From NCBI RefSeq assembly GCF_032852305.1, contig NZ_CP136594.1, positions 1,339,501 through 1,403,500 of the forward strand: a stretch of DNA of 64,000 nt, written 5' to 3'. The notes below the pieces were generated by a model. The model saw nothing but the letters and a program-made list of their open reading frames with translations, was not told where the DNA came from and ran no database searches. The DNA comes from Parasphingorhabdus sp. SCSIO 66989. Its GTDB lineage: Bacteria; Pseudomonadota; Alphaproteobacteria; Sphingomonadales; Sphingomonadaceae. Shown piece after piece: positions 33,226 through 40,835 of the stretch (positions within the stretch are counted from its first letter, which is position 1; each line of letters starts with the position of its first letter). Position numbers and translations under genes: made by a program.

Positions 33226-33362
33226 GCGACCTTCTCCTGTTTCTTTGGGGTGTTTCGCTTGCTGTCGGCCCAAGTGCGCCCGTCAGCCCGTTTAAGGGGC
33301 CAAGCGGCATCGCTGCTTTGGCGGGTCGTCTTGCCGGTCGGCGCGATCTGAGCGACGTTCAT
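33222..33362 (-). CDS. Short basic phage protein (46 residues)
   Basis: Short frame beginning MNVAQIAPTG and ending in a Lys-rich tail. Both ends show ATGA overlaps with neighbours, which places it in the operon although it is very short. Product has Trp and Arg/Lys spaced as in small nucleic-acid binding peptides; function not assigned. Confidence 0.55.
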   Translation of the reverse strand: MNVAQIAPTGKTTRQSSDAAWPLKRADGRTWADSKRNTPKKQEKVA

Positions 33363-33607
33363 GACACAGCCTCGTTGATATGCTTCACGGCTTCGAGAGT
33401 GGAGAAGTTGCGTTCGACAAGGACACCTTGCGCGTAACCAAGCCAGCGGTGGGCCTTACGGCCTGTCACTCGGCCGGCGGCGATCTCGGCGAGCATCCAC
33501 ATGGCATGTTTCGTTCCACGCCCTTCTTTGCTGCGCTCAATCCGACATCTTGGGTGCCATCTGCGTACTCGGTCGAAGGTTAGTGCGGCGGCTCTTCGGA
33601 CGTTCAT
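33359..33607 (-). CDS. Small basic phage protein
   Basis: 82 residues, strongly basic N-terminal half (RRAAALTFDRVRRWHPRCRIERSKEGR). ATGA coupling to the ThyX gene. Not recognised. Confidence 0.52.
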   Translation of the reverse strand: MNVRRAAALTFDRVRRWHPRCRIERSKEGRGTKHAMWMLAEIAAGRVTGRKAHRWLGYAQGVLVERNFSTLEAVKHINEAVS

Positions 33608-34293
33608 GACGCTTCCCCCGCTTGATCGCCCATCTGGCGACGTGGTTTGTCGATGTAAGCGATATGCTCAATCGCCTCGAACGTGACCGGGAATTGCAGT
33701 TTGAGAAGGGCATAGATTGCCGCTGCGATCCGGTAGTGTTCGAGCTGCGCCCATGGCCGGTTGTCCTTCGGATTCAATCTCAACCGCTCCGCGAGATAGT
33801 GAATCCACGACCGCAGAGTGCCGTTCATGTACATCCGGGTTGGGGTGTAGCCTTCGGGTAAGATCGACCGGGCGCACTCAGGTGCAACACCGGCATGGAT
33901 CAGGCGATCATAGTTTTGGAAGGCGCGTATCACCGCTTCGGCCATCGTCACTTCGAGCATCTGGTCACGCTCACCACCGGAGCCTTGGCGGTTGGACTTA
34001 CTGCCCTTCAATCGCATTTCCCTGTGAGGGGCGCTCTGATGCGCTGACACCGTGGCATAACGCTGCGAGAACTCCTGAAATGAGAACGAGCGGTGGCGAA
34101 GAATCTGCCGCCCGATGTCGCGGGTCGTATTGACCTCAATGCAAGCGCCGACCATCTCGAAAGGCGACCAATGGCCTTGCTTGATGAGCCATGAGATCAG
34201 GCCGGGATCAGTGTTTTCCTGGTTGCTGGAAACGCGGGCGATATAGAGGATGTGGTCTTCATCGCTGCAATGGACTAGTTGTGCGGGGATCAT
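33604..34293 (-). CDS. thyX: Flavin-dependent thymidylate synthase ThyX
   Basis: 229 residues. Converts dUMP to dTMP using FAD, NADPH and methylene-tetrahydrofolate. The ThyX signature RHRxxSxxExSxRY is present at residues 66-79 (RHRSFSFQEFSQRY; the usual Asn before Glu is Gln). The second family segment, ARSILPEGYTPTRMYMNGTLRSWIHYLAERL, carries the conserved substrate-binding Arg and Asn. GGAGG precedes the ATG. Together with MazG and a dNMP kinase it gives the phage its own thymidine supply. Confidence 0.93.
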   Translation of the reverse strand: MIPAQLVHCSDEDHILYIARVSSNQENTDPGLISWLIKQGHWSPFEMVGACIEVNTTRDIGRQILRHRSFSFQEFSQRYATVSAHQSAPHREMRLKGSKSNRQGSGGERDQMLEVTMAEAVIRAFQNYDRLIHAGVAPECARSILPEGYTPTRMYMNGTLRSWIHYLAERLRLNPKDNRPWAQLEHYRIAAAIYALLKLQFPVTFEAIEHIAYIDKPRRQMGDQAGEAS

Positions 34294-35162
34294 TGGGTGG
34301 CCTCCGATCCCGCTTCCTCTTTAGCGACGAGCAACTTCATCACCGCTTTTGCACTGACCTCATCCTCGGCGTAAGCCATGACTTCGGCACCCCGAAATAC
34401 GGCCCATGAAGAGCCTGACTCATTGCTGTGGATGGACCAGGTTTCCCTGTCGGGTGCGCCAATGTTCCGCGCTTCGCTGTTCATCCGGCGCTGAGCGTTT
34501 ATGAGTTCGTAATAGTCGCCTATCACTTCGTCATCGCGCATCACGCGGAAATTCACACCCACCTTCTTGATATAGAAGAGTGGGGATGGACCGGGATGCT
34601 CGGTCAACGGTTTGCCGTCTAGTTTACGAACGGCGCTACGGGGAGGGGTAGAATCCACCCCCGGCCCCCTGTCCATTTCACCCCCGGCCCCCTCGGAAAT
34701 TTCGGGCTTTTGGTCCTCTTTGTTGTATTGTCTCAGGTCGTAATCGGCTGGTAGTCCGAGACCTGCCAGGAGGGTTGCTTGCGTTCTGCGCTGTGCGGTA
34801 ATTTGGGTGGATACGTCGAACAACCCAAGCGGATAACTGGTCAAGCCCGCACTCTCTAACGTCGAGTGATGGCCTGCCTCAGCGGCAACATCAAAATCGA
34901 AGTTCCGCAGCACCTTACGCACTTCGGCTGGTGTCAACTTGTCGCCGTCATCCTGTTCGATTTTACCGTTCCGGGTCGTCTGTCCCGGTACAATCGTCAA
35001 GCGGTCATATGTCCGAACGACCCCTCCGGCCCCAATCTCTTTAGCAACCACATCGACAACCTCATTGGATGACGTGATACCGGGCAAGCCGTCCAATAGC
35101 TGATCCAGCCATCTTTGGCGGAGAAGGCCGTTAGAGCCGTTGACAGTGACTTCGACGTGCAT
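34290..35162 (-). CDS. Large unknown early protein
   Basis: 290 residues, first gene of the leftward operon. It starts MHVEVTVNGSNG with AGGAAGGA upstream; the GTG at 35180 is possible but has no better signal. Central low-complexity linker (Gly/Asp/Glu/Pro rich, about 165-195) separates two folded parts; the C-terminal part has a strand pair VGVNFRVMRDDEVIGDYYEL and FRGAEVMAYAEDEVSAKAVM resembling a small alpha-beta domain. No family recognised. Being the promoter-proximal gene, it may act first after induction. Confidence 0.62.
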   Translation of the reverse strand: MHVEVTVNGSNGLLRQRWLDQLLDGLPGITSSNEVVDVVAKEIGAGGVVRTYDRLTIVPGQTTRNGKIEQDDGDKLTPAEVRKVLRNFDFDVAAEAGHHSTLESAGLTSYPLGLFDVSTQITAQRRTQATLLAGLGLPADYDLRQYNKEDQKPEISEGAGGEMDRGPGVDSTPPRSAVRKLDGKPLTEHPGPSPLFYIKKVGVNFRVMRDDEVIGDYYELINAQRRMNSEARNIGAPDRETWSIHSNESGSSWAVFRGAEVMAYAEDEVSAKAVMKLLVAKEEAGSEATQ

Positions 35163-35511
35163 TGAGTGATCCTTCCTCACTTTTCAAAACTTGAATAGAA
35201 ACTTTCACAGTCTCCCCAACACGTCAAGCTAAACTTGAATTTGTCTATTTCTCTGGACCTCTAATTTCCCTGAGCCTCTAATTTCTCCGGGGCACTTATT
35301 TCTCCGGGGCACTTATTTCTCTGAGGCAACTAAAACTAATAAAAACAGTGTTATATAGCGCATAAAGGCGGCGGATCGGTGGCAATTTTGTGGATAGGCG
35401 GACGGTGATTCTTGACCAGGTGAGGCGCATCATAAAACTTGAATAATTATTGCTTTTTTAACGAATCACGGGCATTTTCCGAATCAACAAAACTTGAATA
35501 AGGAATCGGAA
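35163..35511. promoter_or_regulatory. Divergent early control region
   Basis: 349 bp without a gene, between the leftward operon (start 35162) and the rightward early operon (start 35512). It is AT-rich and contains four copies of AAACTTGAAT (35187, 35231, 35435, 35490), a 16-18-bp tandem element (CTCCGGGGCACTTATTT-type) repeated near 35275-35325, and a TTGACC at about 35412 that could be a -35 element for rightward transcription. The last AAACTTGAAT runs straight into AAGGAATCGG, the ribosome-binding leader. Promoters for both directions are expected here. Confidence 0.65.
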
Positions 35512-36393
35512 ATGCACAATTTTGAATATATGAAAGGCGCAAGCGCGATTGTGAATCGCTTCACTGAATCAGAGCGCGGCAACGCCAGCCGCTCTTATGT
35601 GTGGCATCGCGCTAACGGCGAATTGCCATGCGATGCGATTATGCGCGCCATGCAAGACACAATGAATGGCAAGCGCCGCTATCCTGAATTGCGCGGCGCT
35701 CTTATCGGTGGCGATGCGTCAAATGAAACGCGATGGATCGAATACCCTGAGCGCGGCGGATTCCGCTTTGTCGGTTTTGCCGATGAAGTGATTGAGGGCA
35801 GGGCAATAGATCATTTCGGCTGGTACACAGACGAATTTGACGGCGAAACATTGCGCGGCGCTGTCTATCAGTTACCAGCTAATAATGGGCAGCCGCGATT
35901 CATTGCTGCTTATCGCCACGGCTCCTATTCCCGGCAAAAGAAGCGGTGGACAGACGTTAGCGGCAATCCAGCCGCGCTGTTGGATGTTAGGGGCATTTAT
36001 GAAACTGCCCGTGATGCCGCATTTCCGGCAAATTCACTGGCAGAACATGCAGCGGAAAAAGAGCGCGAATATCAGGCAGCATGGCAGGCGGGAGGCCGTT
36101 ATCGTGAATTGCTCGACAGTGCAAAAGCCATGCACAATCTGGCGCGGGAACTGATTGGCGAATTGCGTGATTATGCGAGCCATAATGAGGGCATCGCTTA
36201 CCCCAAAATCTGCAAAATGATCCGCGCCAATATCCGCAAATCTCTTGAACAATGGCGTGACGATAACCGGGCAGCCGGTGACTTGCGGGACGAATGGGAA
36301 GCGCCAGCACCTAAAGCAGCATCTAACCAATGGCAGGCCCGTAAGCGCCAACTTTGGGAAGCATTTGCCGATGGTGCGGACATAACGACATGA
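35512..36393 (+). CDS. Unknown phage early protein
   Basis: 293 residues, not recognised. The N-terminal half is strand-rich with Trp and aromatic clusters (WIEYPERGGFRFVGFADEV, HFGWYTDEFDGE); the C-terminal half is a charged helix (NSLAEHAAEKEREYQAAWQ) rich in Arg and Ala. ATG 35512 follows AAGGA; the longer frame from TTG 35494 lies within the operator-like half-site. Confidence 0.62.
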   Translation: MHNFEYMKGASAIVNRFTESERGNASRSYVWHRANGELPCDAIMRAMQDTMNGKRRYPELRGALIGGDASNETRWIEYPERGGFRFVGFADEVIEGRAIDHFGWYTDEFDGETLRGAVYQLPANNGQPRFIAAYRHGSYSRQKKRWTDVSGNPAALLDVRGIYETARDAAFPANSLAEHAAEKEREYQAAWQAGGRYRELLDSAKAMHNLARELIGELRDYASHNEGIAYPKICKMIRANIRKSLEQWRDDNRAAGDLRDEWEAPAPKAASNQWQARKRQLWEAFADGADITT

Positions 36394-36527
36394 CCAGGCT
36401 CGAAACGATAGCAGAGCGCCGGGAGCGCCTAATGCGGGAACACGCAAGAGCCAATGCGACCCGCCAACGTCATGAATTTTGGAAACAGAAACAGGCCGAT
36501 GAACGGCTGGAAACACAAGGAATCTGA
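36390..36527 (+). CDS. Short helical phage protein (45 residues)
   Basis: Short frame overlapping the preceding stop by ATGA and ending four bases before the next start. Almost one charged helix (ERRERLMREHARANATRQRH). Not recognised. Confidence 0.5.
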   Translation: MTRLETIAERRERLMREHARANATRQRHEFWKQKQADERLETQGI

Positions 36528-36530
36528 ACA

Positions 36531-36953
36531 ATGCCCGCATATTTGCGTTATTACCAATCGACAGGAACGGGCGCCCCATTCATGGATAAGCTGATAGACG
36601 GCCATCTCGCATCGCAGGCAGCCGAATGGGCGCGCCAGTATCCACAAAGGCAACCTTTGCCCGATTGCGCCATGGGCGATGAAGATGATGAGTTTACCCA
36701 GGAAGCGCAAGAATGGGAAGACGCGGCCCTAGATGATGAAGCGATCTATGCCACAATCGACATTTACCATTCACAAGGGACGGTGACTATCGAGGCGTCT
36801 TTTACCGATGAAATCAATACGCTGGTTAGCGCCGAATATCACCGGGATATTGAGGCGCAGGAATTTGCCGCGATGACCGACAAGGCGCTGGACTCGCTAA
36901 TAGAGGAAGTCGCCGAAGCGCCCTATAAAGAGATCGAAAGCGAGGTAGCGTGA
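36531..36953 (+). CDS. Acidic phage protein
   Basis: 140 residues, strongly acidic (over 25 Asp/Glu), beginning MPAYLRYYQSTGTG. The acidic profile would suit a DNA-mimic antirestriction protein, but no family was recognised. The stop overlaps the next start (TGATG). Confidence 0.55.
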   Translation: MPAYLRYYQSTGTGAPFMDKLIDGHLASQAAEWARQYPQRQPLPDCAMGDEDDEFTQEAQEWEDAALDDEAIYATIDIYHSQGTVTIEASFTDEINTLVSAEYHRDIEAQEFAAMTDKALDSLIEEVAEAPYKEIESEVA

Positions 36954-37087
36954 TGCGCGTTTTGCTTCCCCTTTTCGCGATCATCCTAGTCATGCTGTTG
37001 CCTTACAAATGGCTGGCATGGGCGCGTTACGTCATCGCCGCCTATCTGTTGTCGGTATGGTTCAAAATATCGCCCTGGATCATCTGA
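36953..37087 (+). CDS. Short membrane protein (44 residues)
   Basis: Two hydrophobic segments (LLPLFAIILVMLLPYKW and YVIAAYLLSVWF) around a short polar turn. The ATG lies in the stop of the acidic protein gene (TGATG). Function unknown. Confidence 0.52.
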   Translation: MRVLLPLFAIILVMLLPYKWLAWARYVIAAYLLSVWFKISPWII

Positions 37088-37106
37088 TTTTTACCCTAAT
37101 TTAATC

Positions 37107-37124
37107 GTTCAATTATACTTGAAT
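37107..37124. promoter_or_regulatory. Near copy of the dispersed palindrome
   Basis: GTTCAAT-TATA-CTTGAAT: the right arm is perfect, the left arm differs at two positions. It lies 29 bases before the ATG at 37154. Confidence 0.6.
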
Positions 37125-37153
37125 AACATAGCAAAAAGAAAAAGGAATCGAAC

Positions 37154-37339
37154 ATGACTTACATTGTATTTTTGACCATCTCAATTCTTGCGATCCGCGC
37201 TATTGCTGGGTTGCGCTCCATTCAGAAAATGCCGGAAAACATGGATAAAAGTCCCGCAATCTCGGTTTATCGCGGCCCGTTTTACAACGCCCATGGTCGC
37301 GAAATTACCACCAGCCGTGCCGCGCTTTCTTGCGCATAA
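37154..37339 (+). CDS. Small membrane-anchored protein
   Basis: 61 residues; N-terminal hydrophobic segment (IVFLTISILAIRAIAGL), then a short polar tail. Preceded by the recurring leader AAGGAATCGAAC. Function unknown. Confidence 0.52.
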   Translation: MTYIVFLTISILAIRAIAGLRSIQKMPENMDKSPAISVYRGPFYNAHGREITTSRAALSCA

Positions 37340-37344
37340 GTTTT

Positions 37345-37351
37345 CTTGAAT
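37345..37351 (+). promoter_or_regulatory. CTTGAAT half-site before the gene at 37366
   Basis: Half-site in AAG-TTTT-CTTGAAT; the left arm keeps only AAG. AAGGAGTCGAAA follows directly and leads to ATG 37366. Confidence 0.5.
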
Positions 37352-37365
37352 AAGGAGTCGAAAAG

Positions 37366-37626
37366 ATGGACAATCAGTTTGATAAACTACGCGACAAACT
37401 ACGTGAAGCCGGTGGCAAGAATCTGTCGTGCATTTCCCAGGTCAAAGACGAATACGGGAACACTGTCGAAAGGTGGCAAATCACCAGACCCGACTACTTT
37501 GGGGTTATCTTCATTGTGGTGATTTTTCCTGATGGTGGATATGATCTGTTTACCCATAACAAAGGCATCACATTTGACAGGGATATTGAAGCAATTCTTG
37601 GCGACAGCCGGGAGTCGGTTCAATGA
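37366..37626 (+). CDS. Small phage protein
   Basis: 86 residues. Helical charged start, then strand-rich core (RWQITRPDYFGVIFIVVIFPDGGYDLF). AAGGAG at good distance supports the start. The end overlaps the ArdA start (ATGA). Not recognised. Confidence 0.58.
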   Translation: MDNQFDKLRDKLREAGGKNLSCISQVKDEYGNTVERWQITRPDYFGVIFIVVIFPDGGYDLFTHNKGITFDRDIEAILGDSRESVQ

Positions 37627-38111
37627 CTAACCGATATTTTGCGCAACCCTACAGCGATCATGAGGGATTCTATTTCAGCGACCTAGAAGAGTATCGCGAA
37701 AAGGCAGCCCAATTACTGAAAAGCCACGGCGTCGAGGAATACGAAATTCAGTATATCGACGGCGATAAAGCCGAACTGTTTGAGGCGGTGAGACCGACGC
37801 AAGGGGACTTGTCAAAATGGTTCGAGACGTTTGAGCCGATGGACGAGGATGACACTATTAAAGCGGTCTATATGGCTGAATATGGCGGTTGGAAAATGGC
37901 CGATATTCCTGACGAACTGGAGAATGTGAGTCTCTTTGAAGGGACCAAATTGGACTATGCTTATTCGCTGGTCGATGATTGCGGGATGCTATCAGATGTG
38001 CCGGATACCGTTGCGCGCTATTTCGACTATGACTCCTACGCCCGCGATCTGGTGCTTGGCGGTGACATTTCCGAATACCGATATGGAGAGCAAGATTATG
38101 TCATCTCCTAA
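37623..38111 (+). CDS. Antirestriction protein, ArdA family
   Basis: 162 residues, very acidic, the normal ArdA length. The C-terminus has the ArdA signature: YSLVDDCGMLSDVPDTVARYFDYDSYARDLVLGGDI. ArdA dimers mimic bent DNA and block type I restriction enzymes. As an early rightward gene it would protect incoming DNA, complementing the orphan methyltransferase in the leftward operon. Confidence 0.87.
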   Translation: MTNRYFAQPYSDHEGFYFSDLEEYREKAAQLLKSHGVEEYEIQYIDGDKAELFEAVRPTQGDLSKWFETFEPMDEDDTIKAVYMAEYGGWKMADIPDELENVSLFEGTKLDYAYSLVDDCGMLSDVPDTVARYFDYDSYARDLVLGGDISEYRYGEQDYVIS

Positions 38112-38334
38112 ATTCCAATATGTGCTTTGGGCTGCAACTTCATGGACAAAGCCTAGTATTGGTCTTGTAATGAAGGTTCGGTCAGATGGTTCACTGGTTA
38201 TACATTTTCCGCGCCCAGTGCCGACGCTATTGGGGCCGTTAAGTGCTGTTAGGCTCGCTCCTGACTGGCCTGTTGCCGATTGGCCAAACATTGTACCACT
38301 CTTAACCTATGATGGACAGGAGTCAGTCCAATGA
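38098..38334 (+). CDS. Small phage protein
   Basis: 78 residues from ATG 38098 (GGAGAG upstream), overlapping the ArdA end by 14 bp. Strand-rich with several Trp and Pro (QYVLWAATSWTKPSIGLVMKV). Not recognised; end overlaps the next start (ATGA). Confidence 0.52.
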   Translation: MSSPKFQYVLWAATSWTKPSIGLVMKVRSDGSLVIHFPRPVPTLLGPLSAVRLAPDWPVADWPNIVPLLTYDGQESVQ

Positions 38335-38522
38335 CCGTTGATCTAACCCCATGGGAAAGAGGCAAGTTGCACCACCACGCAGCTATCAGCGCTCTAACGT
38401 ATATCCAGCATCACGCTAATGGGTCTTTGCGACCCGACGAAATAGAGGAAATGAATCGCTGGAAAATGCTTGCTGATAAACTAGACGGTAAAGAGCCGTC
38501 ACCGATAATGGAGAATGGATGA
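38331..38522 (+). CDS. Small phage protein
   Basis: 63 residues, helical, with a His cluster (GKLHHHAAISALTYIQHHANG). ATGA overlaps at both ends. Similar to short helical phage proteins of unknown role. Confidence 0.52.
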   Translation: MTVDLTPWERGKLHHHAAISALTYIQHHANGSLRPDEIEEMNRWKMLADKLDGKEPSPIMENG

Positions 38523-38704
38523 TGCCGGGAAGCCGTAAAGTAAGTGTTAGTCGTAAAGCTGCCAAATACAAAAGACTCGCTTATGAATTGGAATATGATG
38601 CGGCAGCTTTGCGTGAGTCCGGTTATATGGATCAGGCACATTCCGTTAGCGATATAGCAAGCAATCTAGGCAAGCTGTCTCGGCATCTCGAACAAACGAA
38701 ATAA
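38519..38704 (+). CDS. Small helical phage protein
   Basis: 61 residues (60 from the adjacent second ATG at 38522), helical and basic at the start. Last gene of the rightward early operon; a strong terminator follows. Not recognised. Confidence 0.5.
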   Translation: MMPGSRKVSVSRKAAKYKRLAYELEYDAAALRESGYMDQAHSVSDIASNLGKLSRHLEQTK

Positions 38705-38727
38705 ACGGCCATCCTAAAGCCCAATAC

Positions 38728-38767
38728 AAAAGGGCCGCTGTCCTTTTACACGGATAACGGCCCTTTT
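38728..38767. terminator. Bidirectional intrinsic terminator
   Basis: Perfect 10-bp stem AAAAGGGCCG / CGGCCCTTTT around a 20-nt loop, with the T-run built into both arms. It lies between two convergent genes (end 38704 plus, end 38805 minus) and can stop both. Confidence 0.88.
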
Positions 38768-38804
38768 GCGTTTCCTGGCCATTCTCAGGCCGTGTAGGGA
38801 CCAT

Positions 38805-39002
38805 TCACCCTATGATTGCCTTACCGTCTGTCCAGGCAGGCAGACCGAACGCCAGAGCGGAACATGCCAGCGCCAGCGTCTTAGGCGCGCCATCTATCAG
38901 ATACTTGTCCAGGCTGGCGCGTGTAATGCCCAATTCACGGGCCGTCTTTGCTTTGGTCCAGCGCATATGTGCCATGAAGGCTGCCATATCCTTACCAGTC
39001 AT
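38805..39002 (-). CDS. Small helix-turn-helix regulator
   Basis: 65 residues. TKAKTARELGITRASLDKYLIDG is a helix-turn-helix of XRE/Cro type; the remaining helices are hydrophobic (LALACSALAFGL), perhaps for dimerisation. Size fits a Cro-like protein. It faces a repeat-rich region upstream and is one of three HTH candidates for the dispersed operators. Confidence 0.7.
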   Translation of the reverse strand: MTGKDMAAFMAHMRWTKAKTARELGITRASLDKYLIDGAPKTLALACSALAFGLPAWTDGKAIIG

Positions 39003-39068
39003 TGCACTTTAACCCTTTCGCTATTATAGGGGAAGCGAGACGACCATAAGGTCGCCTCGCCGTCTTGG

Positions 39069-39164
39069 TTAGCGTCTCTTGCCTATAGTGAACACCAGTG
39101 CTGTCACACTGACTATCAGGCTTGAGACGCCAACAAGAGCAAAAAGCAATTCCACATTGGTCAT
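39069..39164 (-). CDS. Very small membrane peptide (31 residues)
   Basis: Frame beginning MTNVELLFALVGVSS with one continuous hydrophobic stretch and a GKRR end, preceded by AAGGGG. It lies upstream of the HTH gene on the same strand. The size is below usual limits, but start signal and composition look real. Confidence 0.4.
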   Translation of the reverse strand: MTNVELLFALVGVSSLIVSVTALVFTIGKRR

Positions 39165-39640
39165 TGCCTATTCCCCTTGCTTGCTAGGGCCGCACCATTG
39201 CGCCCCTTTCAGCCATTTGGTTATGGCCGTTAGGCGTTAAGATTCTCTTACTTTCTGTCTATATTTGAACATGCCCGCAATTGCCCGCGCTGGTGGCATC
39301 ATGGCCGGCCGATTGTGGGTGGTTGGCGCATTGCGCTCGCTAGTGTGTTGCGTGACTCAATCACCGAACTATCGGGCCACGCTCGCTGCATCCTAAGTGT
39401 GCGGTATCCGTATTAATCGCTTTTTTCGATTAATGGGCATCCGCGCCGATCCTGGGTGCAGCTCGCAATTTGGGCATCCGATTCGCTTGGGCATTTGGAC
39501 GTTTGAAAGTCTGTAAGTCTCAATGCGTCTCATGAAGTTGCATATTTTCTCATTTTGTTAGTCAGGGGGTCAGGGTCCTTCCGGCGTTTGGGCGGGGTTG
39601 CGGGGGTGGCGCTGAGCGCGGATTCCGACTATTTTCAAAG

Positions 39641-40023
39641 TGTCCCATATAGACACAGGTTTAATCGGTTTTTTCGATAAGTGACCCCATCAATCACAGG
39701 GCTACTCGGAGATCGTTCATTGCTAATGTCCCAAAATGGCACAAAAGCAGAGGTTGTCCCGGCTGGTCAATACGCTGTCCCGGTGTTTTTCCTTTGTTTT
39801 CATAGCTTTGGACAAGTGTAACAGGTGGGACAGCGTTTACTATAAGGAGTCGTAAAAGAGAAAAGGGGTATACCCTAAAAACAGTGGAAGTAAGAAAACA
39901 CGAGAGAAATAAAAAAGGGCAAATACGAGAGCGATATAGGGTTTTGGCTGACCTAGCTGTCCACCTGTCCAAAGCGTTGATCTATAAGGGTTTTTTCGGG
40001 ACAGGTCCAAAATAGGCTGTCCC
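39641..40023. repeat. TGTCCC iteron-like cluster
   Basis: TGTCCC at 39641, 39727, 39755, 39776 and 40018, and reversed GGGACA at 39827 and 39998. Three more TGTCC or GGACA matches occur at 39810, 39958 and 39966. Random expectation for the hexamer on both strands in 383 bp is about 0.2. Confidence 0.65.
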
Positions 40024-40116
40024 GGCCTTTGTTTTCAATGACTTAGGTGCATTTGATACCTTATGAGACGAACCGAAAAATCAAAGCCGAAAGGCCCCGG
40101 ACCAAATGGGTGAAAC

Positions 40117-40245
40117 GTGAGACGATCTGAGACACCAAAAAACGAGAAACCGAAAATCCGAAAGTCGGAAATTTGGATGGGTATTTTTTCCGTCCTGTTT
40201 TTGTGTCTCATAATTTTCGGATATTGGGTCATTTTGATTTCCTAA
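40117..40245 (+). CDS. Possible short membrane protein (42 residues, GTG start)
   Basis: Frame with a basic N-terminus (RRSETPKNEKPKIRKSEIW) followed by one long hydrophobic segment (GIFSVLFLCLIIFGYWVILI), the layout of a single-pass membrane protein with cytoplasmic N-terminus. GGGTG lies upstream. It could also be chance within an AT-rich region. Confidence 0.35.
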   Translation: MRRSETPKNEKPKIRKSEIWMGIFSVLFLCLIIFGYWVILIS

Positions 40246-40403
40246 TCCGAGCGACATTTTTGCGTTTTCGGTTACACTTCATTAGCGAATTGCCTATAGA
40301 CCAATCATCACTGAGCGCGTTTTTCGATTCCTTGCGTTCAGGTTATACTAGGGCGGCCTTGCGATCATTGATTGCGGCTGCCCTTTTTTCTATGTGAGGT
40401 TAT

Positions 40404-40835
40404 ATGCTTTTTCTCACCGCAGCCGTTGCAGCAGGACAGTTGTTCACCTGTACACCAACTCACGTTTGGGACGGGGACGGGCCTATCTGGTGCGAGGAAG
40501 GGCCGCGAGTTCGTCTGTCGGGCATCGCAGCTCGTGAGATCGACAATCACTGTCGTCCCGGCCACCCGTGCCCTGACATGAACGGAGAACAGGCCAGAGA
40601 CGTGCTGGTTTCGCTCATCGGTGAGCCTGTCGGAACAGGGCGTCACGGTCATGTTCTTGTGAGGGCCGCGCCGCTGCGTTGCATATCGACTGGATCGGCT
40701 GGCGGGAAGCGGACAGGTGCATGGTGCCTAACGCAGCAAGGCGTTGACGTGAGTTGCGCTATGGTGAGCGCCGGTGCTGCCGCAATATGGCAAAAATACT
40801 GGCGCGGACATCAATGCCGACCGAGATCAAGGTAG
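40404..40835 (+). CDS. Exported SNase-like thermonuclease
   Basis: 143 residues. Hydrophobic start (MLFLTAAVAAGQLFTC) likely directs export. The nuclease-type core is visible: VWDGDGP with the Asp pair, RVRLSGIAAREID with the Arg-Glu motif and HVLVR. Proteins of this type degrade DNA or RNA outside the cytoplasm. As a lone plus-strand gene beside the replication block it could degrade competing DNA. The end overlaps the convergent primase gene by nine bases. Confidence 0.72.
   Translation: MLFLTAAVAAGQLFTCTPTHVWDGDGPIWCEEGPRVRLSGIAAREIDNHCRPGHPCPDMNGEQARDVLVSLIGEPVGTGRHGHVLVRAAPLRCISTGSAGGKRTGAWCLTQQGVDVSCAMVSAGAAAIWQKYWRGHQCRPRSR

Larger units (their letters stand above)
39165..40403. other. 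Gene-poor, repeat-rich region; candidate replication origin
   Basis: About 1.2 kb with no convincing large gene. It contains a hairpin ATTAATCG-(CTTTTTT)-CGATTAAT at 39412-39434 with an imperfect relative near 39661, two copies of TGGGCATCCG near 39434 and 39472, and seven TGTCCC hexamers on both strands between 39641 and 40023. Around 40060-40250 short CCGAAA-type repeats follow. Repeats flanked by an HTH gene and the replication block suggest an origin or a major operator cluster. A 43-codon GTG frame near 39893 and the 42-codon frame at 40117 are the only possible genes. Confidence 0.5.

Noticed and set aside
36531-36953. Second ArdA-like antirestriction gene
   Set aside because: The product is acidic, but none of the ArdA C-terminal signature is present, so only acidity supports it.
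39694-39972. Minus-strand frame of 92 codons in the gene desert
   Set aside because: TTG start without ribosome-binding site; composition is patchy and it spans the TGTCCC repeats. It is more likely noncoding.
40035-40232. Minus-strand frame of 65 codons opposite the short membrane frame
   Set aside because: Phe/Arg-rich product without start signal; looks like the complement of A-rich repeats.
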